Shown: one piece after another, positions 7,399-16,588 of the stretch
Position numbering within the stretch: position 1 is the stretch's first letter
Layout of the letters: every line of letters begins with the position of its first letter
DNA from: LZORAL124-50-18 sp051208045
GTDB lineage: Bacteria > Pseudomonadota > Gammaproteobacteria > Pseudomonadales > Oleiphilaceae
Direction: 5' to 3'
Length of the DNA: 64,000 bases
NCBI GenBank assembly: GCA_051208045.1
Contig: JBPJFY010000003.1
Coordinates: 186,001-250,000 of the forward strand
Position numbers and translations under genes: made by a program
Notes under the pieces: model-generated
The model's input: only the letters and a program-made list of their open reading frames with translations
The model's database searches: none
What the model was told of the DNA's origin: nothing

Positions 7399-10300
7399 AT
7401 GACGATGAGCACGATCAGCAACCGACAAAGCGAACTGGAATCCCTTCTCAAACAACGCATCCTCATTCTGGATGGCGCAATGGGAACCATGATTCAACGT
7501 CATAAACTCCAGGAAGCCGACTACCGGGGAGAACGGTTCAAGGACTTTCACAAAGAGATCAAGGGCAACAATGATCTGCTCAGCATTACCCAGCCCGAGA
7601 TCATCAAGGACATTCATCGCGCCTACCTACTCGCCGGTGCAGATATCATTGAAACCAACACCTTCAATGCCACGGTCGCGTCTCAAGCCGATTATGATAT
7701 GACGCATCTTGTGCACGAAATTAACGTTGAGTCCGCGCGCATTGCACGCGAAGTCGCGGATGAAATTTCCGCCCAGACACCAGACAAGCCGCGCTTTGTG
7801 GCCGGTGTGCTCGGCCCCACATCCAAGACGGCTTCGATTTCCCCGGATGTTAACAATCCCGGATATCGCAATACCAGTTTTGATGCGCTCGCTGAGGACT
7901 ACTACGCCTCTACCCGCTCTTTGGTTGAAGGCGGGGCGGACATCATTCTGATCGAAACTATTTTCGATACGCTGAATGCAAAAGCCGCAATCTACGCTGT
8001 TGAAAAGTTTTTTGACGATACCGGCACACGACTGCCCATTATGATTTCCGGCACCATCACGGACGCCTCGGGCCGCACACTCTCCGGCCAAACCACGGAA
8101 GCTTTCTGGAATTCCGTCCGGCATTGCAAGCCCATCGCCGTCGGCCTGAACTGTGCGTTGGGAGCAGATGCCCTGCGCCCCTACGTAGCGGAGCTGGCAG
8201 ACAAGGCTGAATGCTTTGTCAGTGCGCATCCTAATGCCGGTTTACCGAATGAGTTTGGCGAATACGACCAGACACCGGAAGAAATGGCTGCCATTGTGAC
8301 AGACTTTGCCCGAGATGGCCTCGTCAACATAATCGGCGGCTGCTGTGGCTCTACTCCCGACCATATTCAAGCCATATCAGAAGCAATGAGCCAGATCCCC
8401 CCGCGGGAGCGAGCCACCCCCAAACCGATGATGCGACTCTCTGGATTGGAGCCCTACAACATTTCTGACGAATTGCTGTTCGTCAACGTCGGGGAGCGAA
8501 CCAATGTCACCGGCTCTGCCATGTTCCTGCGTCTGATAAAGGAAGAACTGTTTGAGGAAGCCCTGGCTGTCGCTCGCCAACAGGTAGAAAACGGTGCTCA
8601 GGTGATCGACATCAACATGGACGAAGGCATGCTTGAGTCCAGCGAAGCCATGCAGACGTTTCTGAACCTGATTGCCTCTGAACCCGAAATTTCACGGGTA
8701 CCGATCATGGTAGATTCCTCCAAATGGGATGTCATCGAAGCCGGACTGAAGTGTATCCAAGGCAAACCCATCGTGAACTCCATCAGCCTCAAAGAAGGGG
8801 AAGATGAGTTTATAGAAAAAGCCCGCGACTGCATGCGATACGGCGCGGCCGCTGTCGTAATGGCGTTTGACGAAACGGGCCAGGCAGACACCTATGAACG
8901 CAAGATCGAAATCTGCAAACGCTCCTATGAAGTTCTCACCGGCATTGGCTTCGCACCGGAAGATATCATCTTTGATCCCAATATTTTTGCGATCGCCACG
9001 GGTATTGATGAGCACAATAACTACGCCGTAGATTTCATCGAAGCCACGCGCTGGATTAGAAACAACCTTCCACACGCCAATGTTTCCGGTGGAGTCAGTA
9101 ATGTGTCCTTTTCGTTCCGGGGAAACAACCCGGTTCGGGAAGCCATTCACTCCGTTTTCCTGTATCACGCGATCCAGGCCGGGATGAATATGGGGATTGT
9201 GAATCCAGGCCAGCTGGTGATCTACGATGAAATCGACCCTGATTTGCGTGAGCGTGTTGAAGACGTGGTACTTAACCGTCGCCCGGACGCGACCGAGCGG
9301 CTGCTGGAAGTGGCGGACCAGTTCAAAGGCGACACTCAAAAAAAGAAGGAAGAAGACCTGGCATGGCGGGAAGCACCTGTAAACAAACGCCTTGAGCATG
9401 CACTGGTCAAAGGCATTACCACCTACATTATTGAGGACACGGAAGAAGCCCGACACAAGGCGACCCGCCCCATCGAAGTGATTGAAGGGCCATTGATGGA
9501 TGGCATGAACACTGTGGGCGATCTATTTGGTGCGGGTAAGATGTTTTTGCCACAGGTCGTGAAAAGTGCGCGCGTTATGAAGCAAGCCGTGGCGCACCTG
9601 ATCCCCTTTATCGAAGCCGAGAAAGGGAACAAGGCGGAAACCAAAGGCAAGATTTTAATGGCGACCGTCAAAGGAGACGTTCACGATATCGGCAAAAATA
9701 TCGTTGGCGTTGTGCTCCAGTGTAACAACTTTGAAGTCATCGACCTCGGTGTCATGGTGCCCTGCGAAAAAATTCTGGAAGTTGCCCGAAAAGAAAATGT
9801 CGACATCATTGGTTTGAGCGGATTGATTACGCCTTCCCTCGATGAAATGGTCCATGTCGCGAAGGAAATGCAGCGCCTGGGAATGAATATCCCACTGATG
9901 ATTGGTGGTGCCACCACGTCTAAAGCACACACCGCTGTGAAAATCGAGCCCAACTATGTGAACGATATCGCCGTGTATGTCACCGATGCCTCACGCAGCG
10001 TGAGCGTTGCAACACAGCTGCTGAGCGATACACTCAAAACGGATTTTGTCACAAAAACACGCGAAGAATACGAGCAGGTGCGTGTACGCCGCGCCAACAA
10101 AGCGGACAAGAGCCCCATTCTCACTTACACAGACGCTCTGAAAAACAAACCTGAATTCGACTGGGAAAGCTACGCGCCTTGTACGCCACAATTCTTGGGT
10201 CCCAGGGTCTTCGATGATTTTCCACTGGAAGAGCTGGTGCCCTACATTGACTGGACACCGTTTTTCATTTCCTGGGACATCTCCGGTAAGTATCCACAGA

Positions 10301-11100
10301 TATTCGATGATGCTGAAAAAGGAGAAGCAGCTCGGACACTCTTCGATGATGCACAAAAGATTCTGAAAGATATTATCGAGCAGAAAAAAATCCGCGCTAA
10401 AGGCGTCATCGCATTCTGGCCAGCCATCGTCGACGGCGATGACATTCAGATACTGGATCACGATGCGCTGGAAGCGTCGACCGTGGCCCAGTTTCATATG
10501 CTGCGCCAGCAGAGTCAAAAAATGAATGGAAAACCGAACTACTCCCTGGCGGATTTCATTGCTCCCAAAACCGCTGGCAAGGTGGACTATCTGGGCGGCT
10601 TCGCTGTGACAGCGGGCATTGGCGCAGAAGACCTGGCAAAAGCGTTTGAAAGTCAACATGATGATTACAGCAGTATCATGGTGAAAGCCCTTGCAGACCG
10701 GCTGGCGGAAGCGTTCGCTGAAAAAATGCACGAGCTTGTTCGCACGGAGTTCTGGGGGTATCAGAAGGATGAGTCCTTGAGCAAGGCAGAACTCATCAAA
10801 GAAAAATACTCCGGGATTCGCCCTGCGGCCGGATATCCTGCCTGCCCGGATCACACCGAAAAAGGCACCCTGTTCAGCCTCTTGTCGGCAGAGGAGCACA
10901 CGGGCATCCGTTTGACGGAACATTTCGCCATGTACCCTGCCGCCTCGGTGAGCGGCTTGTACTTCTCCCACCCGGACGCCCATTACTTCGCGGTCGGTCG
11001 ACTGGCGAAAGACCAGATCGAATCGTATGCAGAGCGTAAAGGAATCACGGTTGCCGAGGCGGAAAAATGGCTGATGCCCAACCTGGCCTACGACAATTAG
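7399..11100 (+). CDS. metH: cobalamin-dependent methionine synthase
   Basis: Transfers a methyl group from 5-methyltetrahydrofolate through methylcobalamin to homocysteine. The 1233 residues hold all four modules. The homocysteine domain has zinc ligands Cys252 (GLNC) and Cys315/Cys316 (GGCCG). The pterin domain is at about 355-620 (VNVGERTNVTGS). The cobalamin domain carries the D-x-H-x-x-G signature GDVHDIGKN with axial His762. The C-terminal SAM-dependent reactivation domain (about 910-1233) includes RPAAGYPACPDH. The start is ATG 7399, with a second ATG two codons later. No cobalamin or SAM riboswitch is evident in the 260 bases upstream, which are shared with divergent nfuA. Confidence 0.98.
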   Translation: MTMSTISNRQSELESLLKQRILILDGAMGTMIQRHKLQEADYRGERFKDFHKEIKGNNDLLSITQPEIIKDIHRAYLLAGADIIETNTFNATVASQADYDMTHLVHEINVESARIAREVADEISAQTPDKPRFVAGVLGPTSKTASISPDVNNPGYRNTSFDALAEDYYASTRSLVEGGADIILIETIFDTLNAKAAIYAVEKFFDDTGTRLPIMISGTITDASGRTLSGQTTEAFWNSVRHCKPIAVGLNCALGADALRPYVAELADKAECFVSAHPNAGLPNEFGEYDQTPEEMAAIVTDFARDGLVNIIGGCCGSTPDHIQAISEAMSQIPPRERATPKPMMRLSGLEPYNISDELLFVNVGERTNVTGSAMFLRLIKEELFEEALAVARQQVENGAQVIDINMDEGMLESSEAMQTFLNLIASEPEISRVPIMVDSSKWDVIEAGLKCIQGKPIVNSISLKEGEDEFIEKARDCMRYGAAAVVMAFDETGQADTYERKIEICKRSYEVLTGIGFAPEDIIFDPNIFAIATGIDEHNNYAVDFIEATRWIRNNLPHANVSGGVSNVSFSFRGNNPVREAIHSVFLYHAIQAGMNMGIVNPGQLVIYDEIDPDLRERVEDVVLNRRPDATERLLEVADQFKGDTQKKKEEDLAWREAPVNKRLEHALVKGITTYIIEDTEEARHKATRPIEVIEGPLMDGMNTVGDLFGAGKMFLPQVVKSARVMKQAVAHLIPFIEAEKGNKAETKGKILMATVKGDVHDIGKNIVGVVLQCNNFEVIDLGVMVPCEKILEVARKENVDIIGLSGLITPSLDEMVHVAKEMQRLGMNIPLMIGGATTSKAHTAVKIEPNYVNDIAVYVTDASRSVSVATQLLSDTLKTDFVTKTREEYEQVRVRRANKADKSPILTYTDALKNKPEFDWESYAPCTPQFLGPRVFDDFPLEELVPYIDWTPFFISWDISGKYPQIFDDAEKGEAARTLFDDAQKILKDIIEQKKIRAKGVIAFWPAIVDGDDIQILDHDALEASTVAQFHMLRQQSQKMNGKPNYSLADFIAPKTAGKVDYLGGFAVTAGIGAEDLAKAFESQHDDYSSIMVKALADRLAEAFAEKMHELVRTEFWGYQKDESLSKAELIKEKYSGIRPAAGYPACPDHTEKGTLFSLLSAEEHTGIRLTEHFAMYPAASVSGLYFSHPDAHYFAVGRLAKDQIESYAERKGITVAEAEKWLMPNLAYDN

Positions 11101-11114
11101 CCCGGCCCGAATAC

Positions 11115-11140
11115 CCGCAATCCGATAGCCTGGGTTGCGG
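11115..11140 (+). terminator. stem-loop after metH
   Basis: A nine-pair stem (CCGCAATCC with GGGTTGCGG, one G-U) and an eight-base loop begin 15 bases after the metH stop. No T-run follows, so it may be a weak terminator or a 3' RNA-protecting stem. Confidence 0.4.
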
Positions 11141-11189
11141 CAAAAGCGCGGCGGAGTAATCCGTCGACTTATAACGTCAGCTTATTAAC

Positions 11190-11203
11190 TTATTTATAAA
11201 TAA
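11190..11203. promoter_or_regulatory. 14-bp AT-only palindrome upstream of cysI
   Basis: TTATTTATAAATAA is a perfect self-complementary sequence about 140 bases before the cysI start, in the 238-base metH-cysI gap. AT-rich dyads of this sort bind LysR-type regulators such as CysB, which controls sulfite reductase in related bacteria. The link here is inference only. Confidence 0.25.
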
Positions 11204-11338
11204 TCGTTTTAAGAATAAGGAAGAGCTGGTATTTTATGCCCCCAAATTCAGAATAGCGTCTTTTTTCCAGAGAAAAACAGCACGCTTCCGCAGTATTTCG
11301 CGGCAAGATTCAAGAGTGAACCATCAAGGTAAAGACAC

Positions 11339-13015
11339 ATGTACAGGTATGATGAGTACGATCACAAAATCATTCAGGAGCGGGTTGCTCAGTTCGGCGA
11401 CCAAACTGACCGGTATTTTAAGGGCCAGCTGAGCGAAGAGGAATTCCTCGCACTCCGACTGCAGAACGGCCTGTATGTGCAACGGCTCGCTCCTATGCTG
11501 AGAATTGCCATCCCGTACGGCATGCTGAGCAGCACTCAGCTGCGCCGACTGGCTGATATTTCGCAGAAATATGACAAAGGGTACGCCCACTTTACCACAC
11601 GACAGAACTGTCAGTTACACTGGCCAAAAATGGAAGATGTACCCGCCATACTTTCTGAGCTGGCCGATGTGGAAATGCATGCCATTCAAACCAGCGGCAA
11701 CTGCATTCGGAACACCACCACCAGCCATTTTGCGGGCATTGAAGCAGACGAAGTGGTTGATCCACGCCCCTACTGCGAGGCAATTCGTCAGTGGTCTACA
11801 TTGCACCCGGAATTTGCCTACCTCCCACGGAAGTTCAAAATCGCCGTCAACTCCCATCCTGATACCGATCATGCGGCGATTCGTTTTCACGACATCGGCG
11901 TTCAAATCGTCAAAAATGATCAAGGACAAATAGGTTATCAGGTGTATGCGGGCGGCGGACTGGGTAGAACCCCCATTAAGGGCGAGTTGATTCACCCCTT
12001 CATCGAAGAGCTGGACTTGTTGACTTATCTCGAAGCCATTGTGCGGGTATACAACCGCTATGGCCGACGGGATAACAAATACAAAGCTCGAATTAAAATA
12101 CTGGTGAAAGCCATGACACCAGACGTGTTCGCACAGAAAGTTAATGAAGAATGGGCACACTTTAAAGAGTCGCCGACGCGCCTGACTGAAGCAGAACTCG
12201 ATCGCCTGCGGAGCTTCTTTACGGCGCCCGACTATGCAGAGGCAACGGATGCCCCCGATACGCTCACCAGCAAGCTGGAAAGTGACAAGGCATTTGCCAT
12301 CTGGTACGAGCGCAACACGCACCCACACAAGCAGCCCGGGTACCGAGCTGTTACGCTGACGCTGAAAAAGCTGGGCATTCCTCCGGGCGATGTGTCGGAC
12401 AAGCAGTTGAAAACAATCGCACAACTGGCGGATGACTATTCCTTCAGTGAAGCACGGGTAACTCATTCTCAAAATGTGGTGCTGGCAGACGTTCCACAGA
12501 CCGAGCTTTACACGCTCTGGCTCAAGGCAAAAGAAGCCGGTTTTGCCACCCCGACCCTGAACATGATGACCGATCTTATTTGCTGCCCTGGGGGTGATTA
12601 CTGCTCGTTGGCGAACGCGAAATCCATTCCAGTCGCCGAGCAGATTCAAAAACGATTTGATGACCTGGACTACGTCTATGACATCGGAGAACTTGAACTC
12701 AATATCTCCGGATGCATGAACGCGTGTGGCCACCACCACATTGGCAACATCGGAATTCTGGGCGTTGATAAAAAAGGCGAAGAGTTCTATCAAATATCGC
12801 TGGGAGGCGCTTCAGGCAGACGGCTGGGCAACGAAGCCTCCAGCCTGGGTGCTATTCTCGGTCCTTCATTTGCCCGTGCAGATATGCCGGATGTCATTGA
12901 AAAACTGATTCGCGTATATATTGAAAATCGAACAGAGGAAGAGCTGTTCATTGATACTTACCAACGTATTGGTATGAAACCCTTCAAGGAGCGTGTGTAT
13001 GACAGCGTTAATTAA
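11339..13015 (+). CDS. cysI: nitrite/sulfite reductase, siroheme hemoprotein (CysI type)
   Basis: Assimilatory siroheme/[4Fe-4S] reductase, most likely reducing sulfite to sulfide. The 558 residues show the two ferredoxin-like and two catalytic half-domains of the family. These include the siroheme segment with TTRQNCQLHWPK and GNCIRNTTT in the first half, and the cluster ligands in the second: C-x5-C in CCPGGDYC and C-x3-C in SGCMNACGHH. It closely matches the monomeric pseudomonad CysI that works without CysJ. AAGGT lies about ten bases before the ATG. The following DUF934 gene overlaps its end, a linkage characteristic of this sulfite reductase. Confidence 0.93.
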   Translation: MYRYDEYDHKIIQERVAQFGDQTDRYFKGQLSEEEFLALRLQNGLYVQRLAPMLRIAIPYGMLSSTQLRRLADISQKYDKGYAHFTTRQNCQLHWPKMEDVPAILSELADVEMHAIQTSGNCIRNTTTSHFAGIEADEVVDPRPYCEAIRQWSTLHPEFAYLPRKFKIAVNSHPDTDHAAIRFHDIGVQIVKNDQGQIGYQVYAGGGLGRTPIKGELIHPFIEELDLLTYLEAIVRVYNRYGRRDNKYKARIKILVKAMTPDVFAQKVNEEWAHFKESPTRLTEAELDRLRSFFTAPDYAEATDAPDTLTSKLESDKAFAIWYERNTHPHKQPGYRAVTLTLKKLGIPPGDVSDKQLKTIAQLADDYSFSEARVTHSQNVVLADVPQTELYTLWLKAKEAGFATPTLNMMTDLICCPGGDYCSLANAKSIPVAEQIQKRFDDLDYVYDIGELELNISGCMNACGHHHIGNIGILGVDKKGEEFYQISLGGASGRRLGNEASSLGAILGPSFARADMPDVIEKLIRVYIENRTEEELFIDTYQRIGMKPFKERVYDSVN

Positions 13016-13490
13016 AAACCAGTCGCTTCAATCCGATGAATGGACAATCAATACGGAAGCCGAAAGCATCAACGACCTGAATGCTGAAGAGAAAACACTG
13101 GTTTCTCTGGCATTCTGGGCCGCCAACAAAGACCAACTCACCGGCAAACCGGGCTTGGGATTGTTCCTGAACAGTGATGACGAGGTGGAAAATATTGGAG
13201 AAGGGCTTGCTGGCCTGGAAGTCATTGCCATTAACTTCCCCAAGTTTGGCGACGGCAGAGGCTATACAGCTGCCCGCTTGCTGCGCGAACGTTATGGGTA
13301 CACGGGTGAAATACGTGCCGTCGGCGATGTCCTGCAAGATCAGCTTTTCTACATGAGCCGATGTGGTTTTGATGCCTTTATCGTGCGATCAGACCGAGAT
13401 GCCGAACAGGCGATCAACGGCCTCAAAGCCTTCACCGAGGTGTATCAAGACGCTGCAGATCAACGCCAACCGCTGTTCCGCAGACGATAA
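12999..13490 (+). CDS. DUF934 protein, sulfite-reductase partner
   Basis: A 163-residue cytoplasmic protein of the DUF934 family, almost always encoded directly after this type of CysI and thought to assist it. Conserved signs are FPKFGDGRGYTAARLLRER and the RAVGDVLQDQLFYMSRCGFDAF segment. The start at 12999 is preferred because AGGAG sits seven bases upstream; a GTG two codons earlier also opens the frame. The gene overlaps cysI by 17 bases, pointing to translational coupling. The biochemical role is not established. Confidence 0.9.
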   Translation: MTALIKNQSLQSDEWTINTEAESINDLNAEEKTLVSLAFWAANKDQLTGKPGLGLFLNSDDEVENIGEGLAGLEVIAINFPKFGDGRGYTAARLLRERYGYTGEIRAVGDVLQDQLFYMSRCGFDAFIVRSDRDAEQAINGLKAFTEVYQDAADQRQPLFRRR

Positions 13491-13501
13491 ATCTGGCGGA
13501 T

Positions 13502-13522
13502 GCCTGGCCCATGGAGCCAGGC
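13502..13522 (+). terminator. stem-loop after the cysI-DUF934 operon
   Basis: GCCTGGC, a seven-base loop, then GCCAGGC: a perfect GC-rich stem 12 bases past the DUF934 stop. It is followed by CTCTTACT rather than a clean T-run, so it is a moderate terminator candidate. Confidence 0.5.
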
Positions 13523-13593
13523 CTCTTACTCCGCAAACCTAAAAGTCTGTTTGTGCGCCCTCGGCAGCACAGGAAGAACACTCTATGCTCCTG

Positions 13594-13636
13594 AGGGTTC
13601 TTTATCCTTGAGACTCTTTATTCTTAGGGTTCTTTA
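13594..13636. repeat. short direct repeats across the stop of the solute-binding protein gene
   Basis: On the plus strand AGGGTTCTTTA occurs at 13594..13604 and 13626..13636, with a diverged AGACTCTTTA between them at 13611..13620. The spacing is about 15-17 bases. The 13626 copy contains the gene's last codons and stop (minus strand AAAGAACCCTAA), so the array extends outward from the stop codon. Confidence 0.6.
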
Positions 13637-14364
13637 CGAAAGCCTGGCTGAATGTCATTACTTAGAAGCAGGCTGTTGTAAGCGTTTCTCACTTTGTCCA
13701 CCACTTCCAATGCCGTTTTTTTACTGAGCGCCATATAACCATAGGATTCTTTCACAGTAAGTGCTGATTCAATTTCTGCGACCTTGGCAGCCGCACTGAG
13801 ATACGCACTCATTGTATGCGCATTTAACAACACAAGATCGGAACGCTCATACATGAGCAAATTAATGAGCACCACCTGGTCATGCGCGAGATCCAGCTTC
13901 TGGAACCCTGCTTTCTGTAAAAAGGTGTGTTTATCGCTGTTTCGATTCACCGAAATCAAATATTGCTTCGCCTGCTCCAGATTTGTTAGCTGAATATCCT
14001 GACGTGACTTGAGTTTATACAAATGCCAAATACTGGGAGGGACCACCTCTCCGATCCAGTGAAAGCTGGCTTCTCGTTCTTTTGTTCGCGTAATTGGATA
14101 GATAAGTGCATTGTCCATTGAACTTGCCGTATGAAATGCTCTCGCCCAGGGCAGCAGTTGGATGGTGTAACCGAGATTGGCACGATCCAGCACTTTCCGA
14201 ACAATTTCCGTCGCTGACCCCACCACCTTTCCCTGCTCTGCGTAACTGTAGGGTTTATGGTCCTCGGTCAACACCAGAACCTGCCCTGATTCACCGTACA
14301 CCAATCCGTTGAAACTTAATAAAGTACACACAAGAAAGAGTACCAGACTCGGCTTTTTACACAT
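13624..14364 (-). CDS. periplasmic substrate-binding protein (SBP family 3-like)
   Basis: 246 residues. A signal peptide (residues 4-25, KPSLVLFLVCTLLSFNG, ending near YGES) is followed by a type II periplasmic binding fold. The ligand-pocket start LVLTEDHKPYSYAEQGKVVG and the later ALIYPITRTKEREASFHW and ERSDLVLLN segments are typical of solitary family-3 binding proteins in pseudomonads and relatives. No permease or ATPase gene is nearby, so it is probably not part of a complete ABC importer; the ligand is unknown. The frame could start at 14424, but the ATG at 14364 gives a normal signal peptide. Its 3' end carries short direct repeats. Confidence 0.8.
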   Translation of the reverse strand: MCKKPSLVLFLVCTLLSFNGLVYGESGQVLVLTEDHKPYSYAEQGKVVGSATEIVRKVLDRANLGYTIQLLPWARAFHTASSMDNALIYPITRTKEREASFHWIGEVVPPSIWHLYKLKSRQDIQLTNLEQAKQYLISVNRNSDKHTFLQKAGFQKLDLAHDQVVLINLLMYERSDLVLLNAHTMSAYLSAAAKVAEIESALTVKESYGYMALSKKTALEVVDKVRNAYNSLLLSNDIQPGFRKEP

Positions 14365-14528
14365 ACTCAGAACGTCACCCAAAATTGAAACAGTCTTGTA
14401 CAAAGTATAGACAATAACGCCCATCTGATCGGGTCGATCCCAAAAAGAAATTTTCTGGCGACGGTCCAGTTTTCGAGATTATGCCTTACACTTAGAGAAA
14501 GGACGTCGCCGGAGCACTCACCCCAGTC

Positions 14529-15695
14529 ATGCATGACCTGAATATCGTTGAATCGTTTTTCTTAATTTTCTCCGGTGCGGCATTGTTTGCGACCGTAGCC
14601 CTGTTTACCCGCCAACCGCTGATCATTGCTTACATCGCGCTGGGAGCGCTGATTGGCCCCTACGGGCTCAATTACGTCAGCGACCCGACCTTATTGGGAG
14701 AAATGGCTGAAATCGGCATCATCTTCCTGCTTTTTCTGATCGGTCTGGATATGCAGCCAAAAAGCTTGGTTAACATGCTGCGAAAAGCCACCGTGGTCGC
14801 CCTTGGAACATCGGTGTGTTTTCTCGCGGCCGGGTTTCTGGTTGCTTTCCTGTTTGCCTTCAACACCACGGAATCCATCATCATCGGCGTGACGATGATG
14901 TTCTCCAGTACGATCATCGGCATTAAACTATTACCCACTACCGTACTCCATCACAAACACACTGGCGAACTGGTGGTGGGTTTACTGCTCCTTCAGGATG
15001 TTATCGCCATTATCGTGCTGTTGGTATTGGGCAGCTCAAAGGAATCGTTGTCGATCGGGCAATACATACTAACTGCATTCTATCTTCCCATGCTCGTACT
15101 AGGATGCTACCTTTCAGTCAAATATGTCCTACTGCGCCTGTTACAGACCTTTGATCGGTTCCATGAGTTTATTTTTCTGCTGGCCATTGGCTGGTGCTTA
15201 GGTGTCGCTGAAGCGGCAAAAGCCATCGGCCTTTCCTACGAAATTGGCGCATTCCTGGCGGGCATCAGTCTGGCGACCAGTCCAATCTCTCTCTATATCG
15301 CTGAAAACCTTAAGCCCCTAAGAGACTTTTTCCTGATTCTGTTTTTCTTTACCCTCGGAGCAGGCTTTAACCTGGGCATGCTGGGCGCTGTCATTCTTCC
15401 CACGCTCATATTGGCCGGCCTGATGGTACTGGGGAAACCTTACGTATTTGCGTATTTTCTGGGATTTATCCGTGAACCGAAAAACATTCGCATGGAGGTT
15501 GGAGTGCGCTTAGGTCAAATCAGTGAATTTTCGTTGTTGATCGCCTTCCTGGCAACATCAGTGCAATTGATCGGGGAAAAAGCTTCAACGCTGATTCAGG
15601 CCACCGCAGTAATGACGTTTTTCCTGAATTCCTATTGGGTTGTTTTGAAGTACCCGAGCCCTATCGCAATTTCCGACCGGCTGAGACGCGATTAA
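14529..15695 (+). CDS. monovalent cation:proton antiporter, CPA2 (Kef-type) membrane domain
   Basis: 388 residues with 11-12 hydrophobic helices of the Na+/H+ exchanger fold: the glycine-rich GALIGPYGLN after helix 2, the QDV motif (LLLLQDVIAIIV) with the conserved aspartate in helix 5, and SYEIGAFLAGISLA. It ends directly after the last helix and has no C-terminal TrkA-N domain, unlike KefB/KefC. It therefore belongs to the short CPA2 antiporters. It is divergent from the binding-protein gene and convergent with cheR, with only 14 bases between the stops. Ion specificity cannot be read. Confidence 0.87.
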   Translation: MHDLNIVESFFLIFSGAALFATVALFTRQPLIIAYIALGALIGPYGLNYVSDPTLLGEMAEIGIIFLLFLIGLDMQPKSLVNMLRKATVVALGTSVCFLAAGFLVAFLFAFNTTESIIIGVTMMFSSTIIGIKLLPTTVLHHKHTGELVVGLLLLQDVIAIIVLLVLGSSKESLSIGQYILTAFYLPMLVLGCYLSVKYVLLRLLQTFDRFHEFIFLLAIGWCLGVAEAAKAIGLSYEIGAFLAGISLATSPISLYIAENLKPLRDFFLILFFFTLGAGFNLGMLGAVILPTLILAGLMVLGKPYVFAYFLGFIREPKNIRMEVGVRLGQISEFSLLIAFLATSVQLIGEKASTLIQATAVMTFFLNSYWVVLKYPSPIAISDRLRRD

Positions 15696-15709
15696 ACGCA
15701 TATCAGCCC

Positions 15710-16546
15710 TTATTTGGCGCGATAGATGATGCCTGGACTGCAGTGCACCATCTCAAATTTGTCCGGCAGATTATTCAATGATTCGGAAGCACCAAGAACA
15801 AGGTAGCCGCCGGGCTTCAGTACCCCGTGCATACGACTGATAATATCTTTCTTCAGGTCCGCAGAAAAATAGATCAGCACGTTTCGGCAGAAAATGACGT
15901 CAAATCGCCCCAACCCGGTATATCGATCAAGCAAGTTTAACTCTCGAAAATCAATACAGCGTTGAAGATCTCTGCTGATTTGCCAGGAACCGTCCGGCGT
16001 CTTGGAAAAATACCTATCCTGACGCTCTTTGGACAACCCACGCCCAATCGCCAGCATTTCGTAGGTGCCTGATTTTGCGTTATCCAGCACGCGTTTTGAT
16101 ATGTCCGTGGCCACCAGACTCACACCACCCCGCAGTTCAGAGGGCTTGGCTCGCTTGTGTTCGTCCGCCACCATGGCGATGGAATACGGCTCTTGCCCGG
16201 TCGAGCAGGCCGCCGACCAGATTTTCATTGGCTGTGTGCCGAGTTTTGGTGATAACTCGGGTATGAGCCGGTCCTGAAGAATACGAAACGGATGGGTGTC
16301 TCGAAACCATAAGGTTTCGTTCGTCGTCATGGCATCAATCACCGTCTCTTTCAGGTTACCCCGGAAACTGCGCTGAAGCTTTTCCACTAACGAACCTAAC
16401 GAGTCGACGCCCTCCTCTTCCATGATCTTGCGAAGTCGACTTTTTACCAGGTATTGTTTGTTATCCCCCAACAGGATGCCACAGGCATTTTCGAGAAAAT
16501 TCTTAAATGCCTCATACTCTTCCCGACTCGGATCTTTATTGATCAT
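15710..16546 (-). CDS. cheR: chemotaxis receptor methyltransferase CheR
   Basis: SAM-dependent O-methyltransferase that methylates glutamates of chemoreceptors. The 278 residues contain the N-terminal helical CheR domain (residues 1-75) and the Rossmann catalytic domain. The catalytic domain has WSAACSTGQEPYSIAM as SAM site, TDIS, and RNVLIYF followed by GYLVLGASESL. No C-terminal receptor-tethering pentapeptide-binding extension is apparent beyond the normal fold. cheV lies 42 bases upstream on the same strand, so the pair is probably one operon. Confidence 0.96.
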   Translation of the reverse strand: MINKDPSREEYEAFKNFLENACGILLGDNKQYLVKSRLRKIMEEEGVDSLGSLVEKLQRSFRGNLKETVIDAMTTNETLWFRDTHPFRILQDRLIPELSPKLGTQPMKIWSAACSTGQEPYSIAMVADEHKRAKPSELRGGVSLVATDISKRVLDNAKSGTYEMLAIGRGLSKERQDRYFSKTPDGSWQISRDLQRCIDFRELNLLDRYTGLGRFDVIFCRNVLIYFSADLKKDIISRMHGVLKPGGYLVLGASESLNNLPDKFEMVHCSPGIIYRAK

Positions 16547-16588
16547 CCGCTCTTCTCTCAGATACAGGATCGGTGCGCCCAGAGCGCA

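Noticed and set aside
9991..10983. 330-codon minus-strand frame opposite metH
   Set aside because: Shadow of metH codon usage; composition (His/Arg/Cys-rich without motifs) is typical of antisense frames.
11615..12793. 392-codon minus-strand frame opposite cysI
   Set aside because: Long only because of the base composition of cysI on the other strand; no domain.
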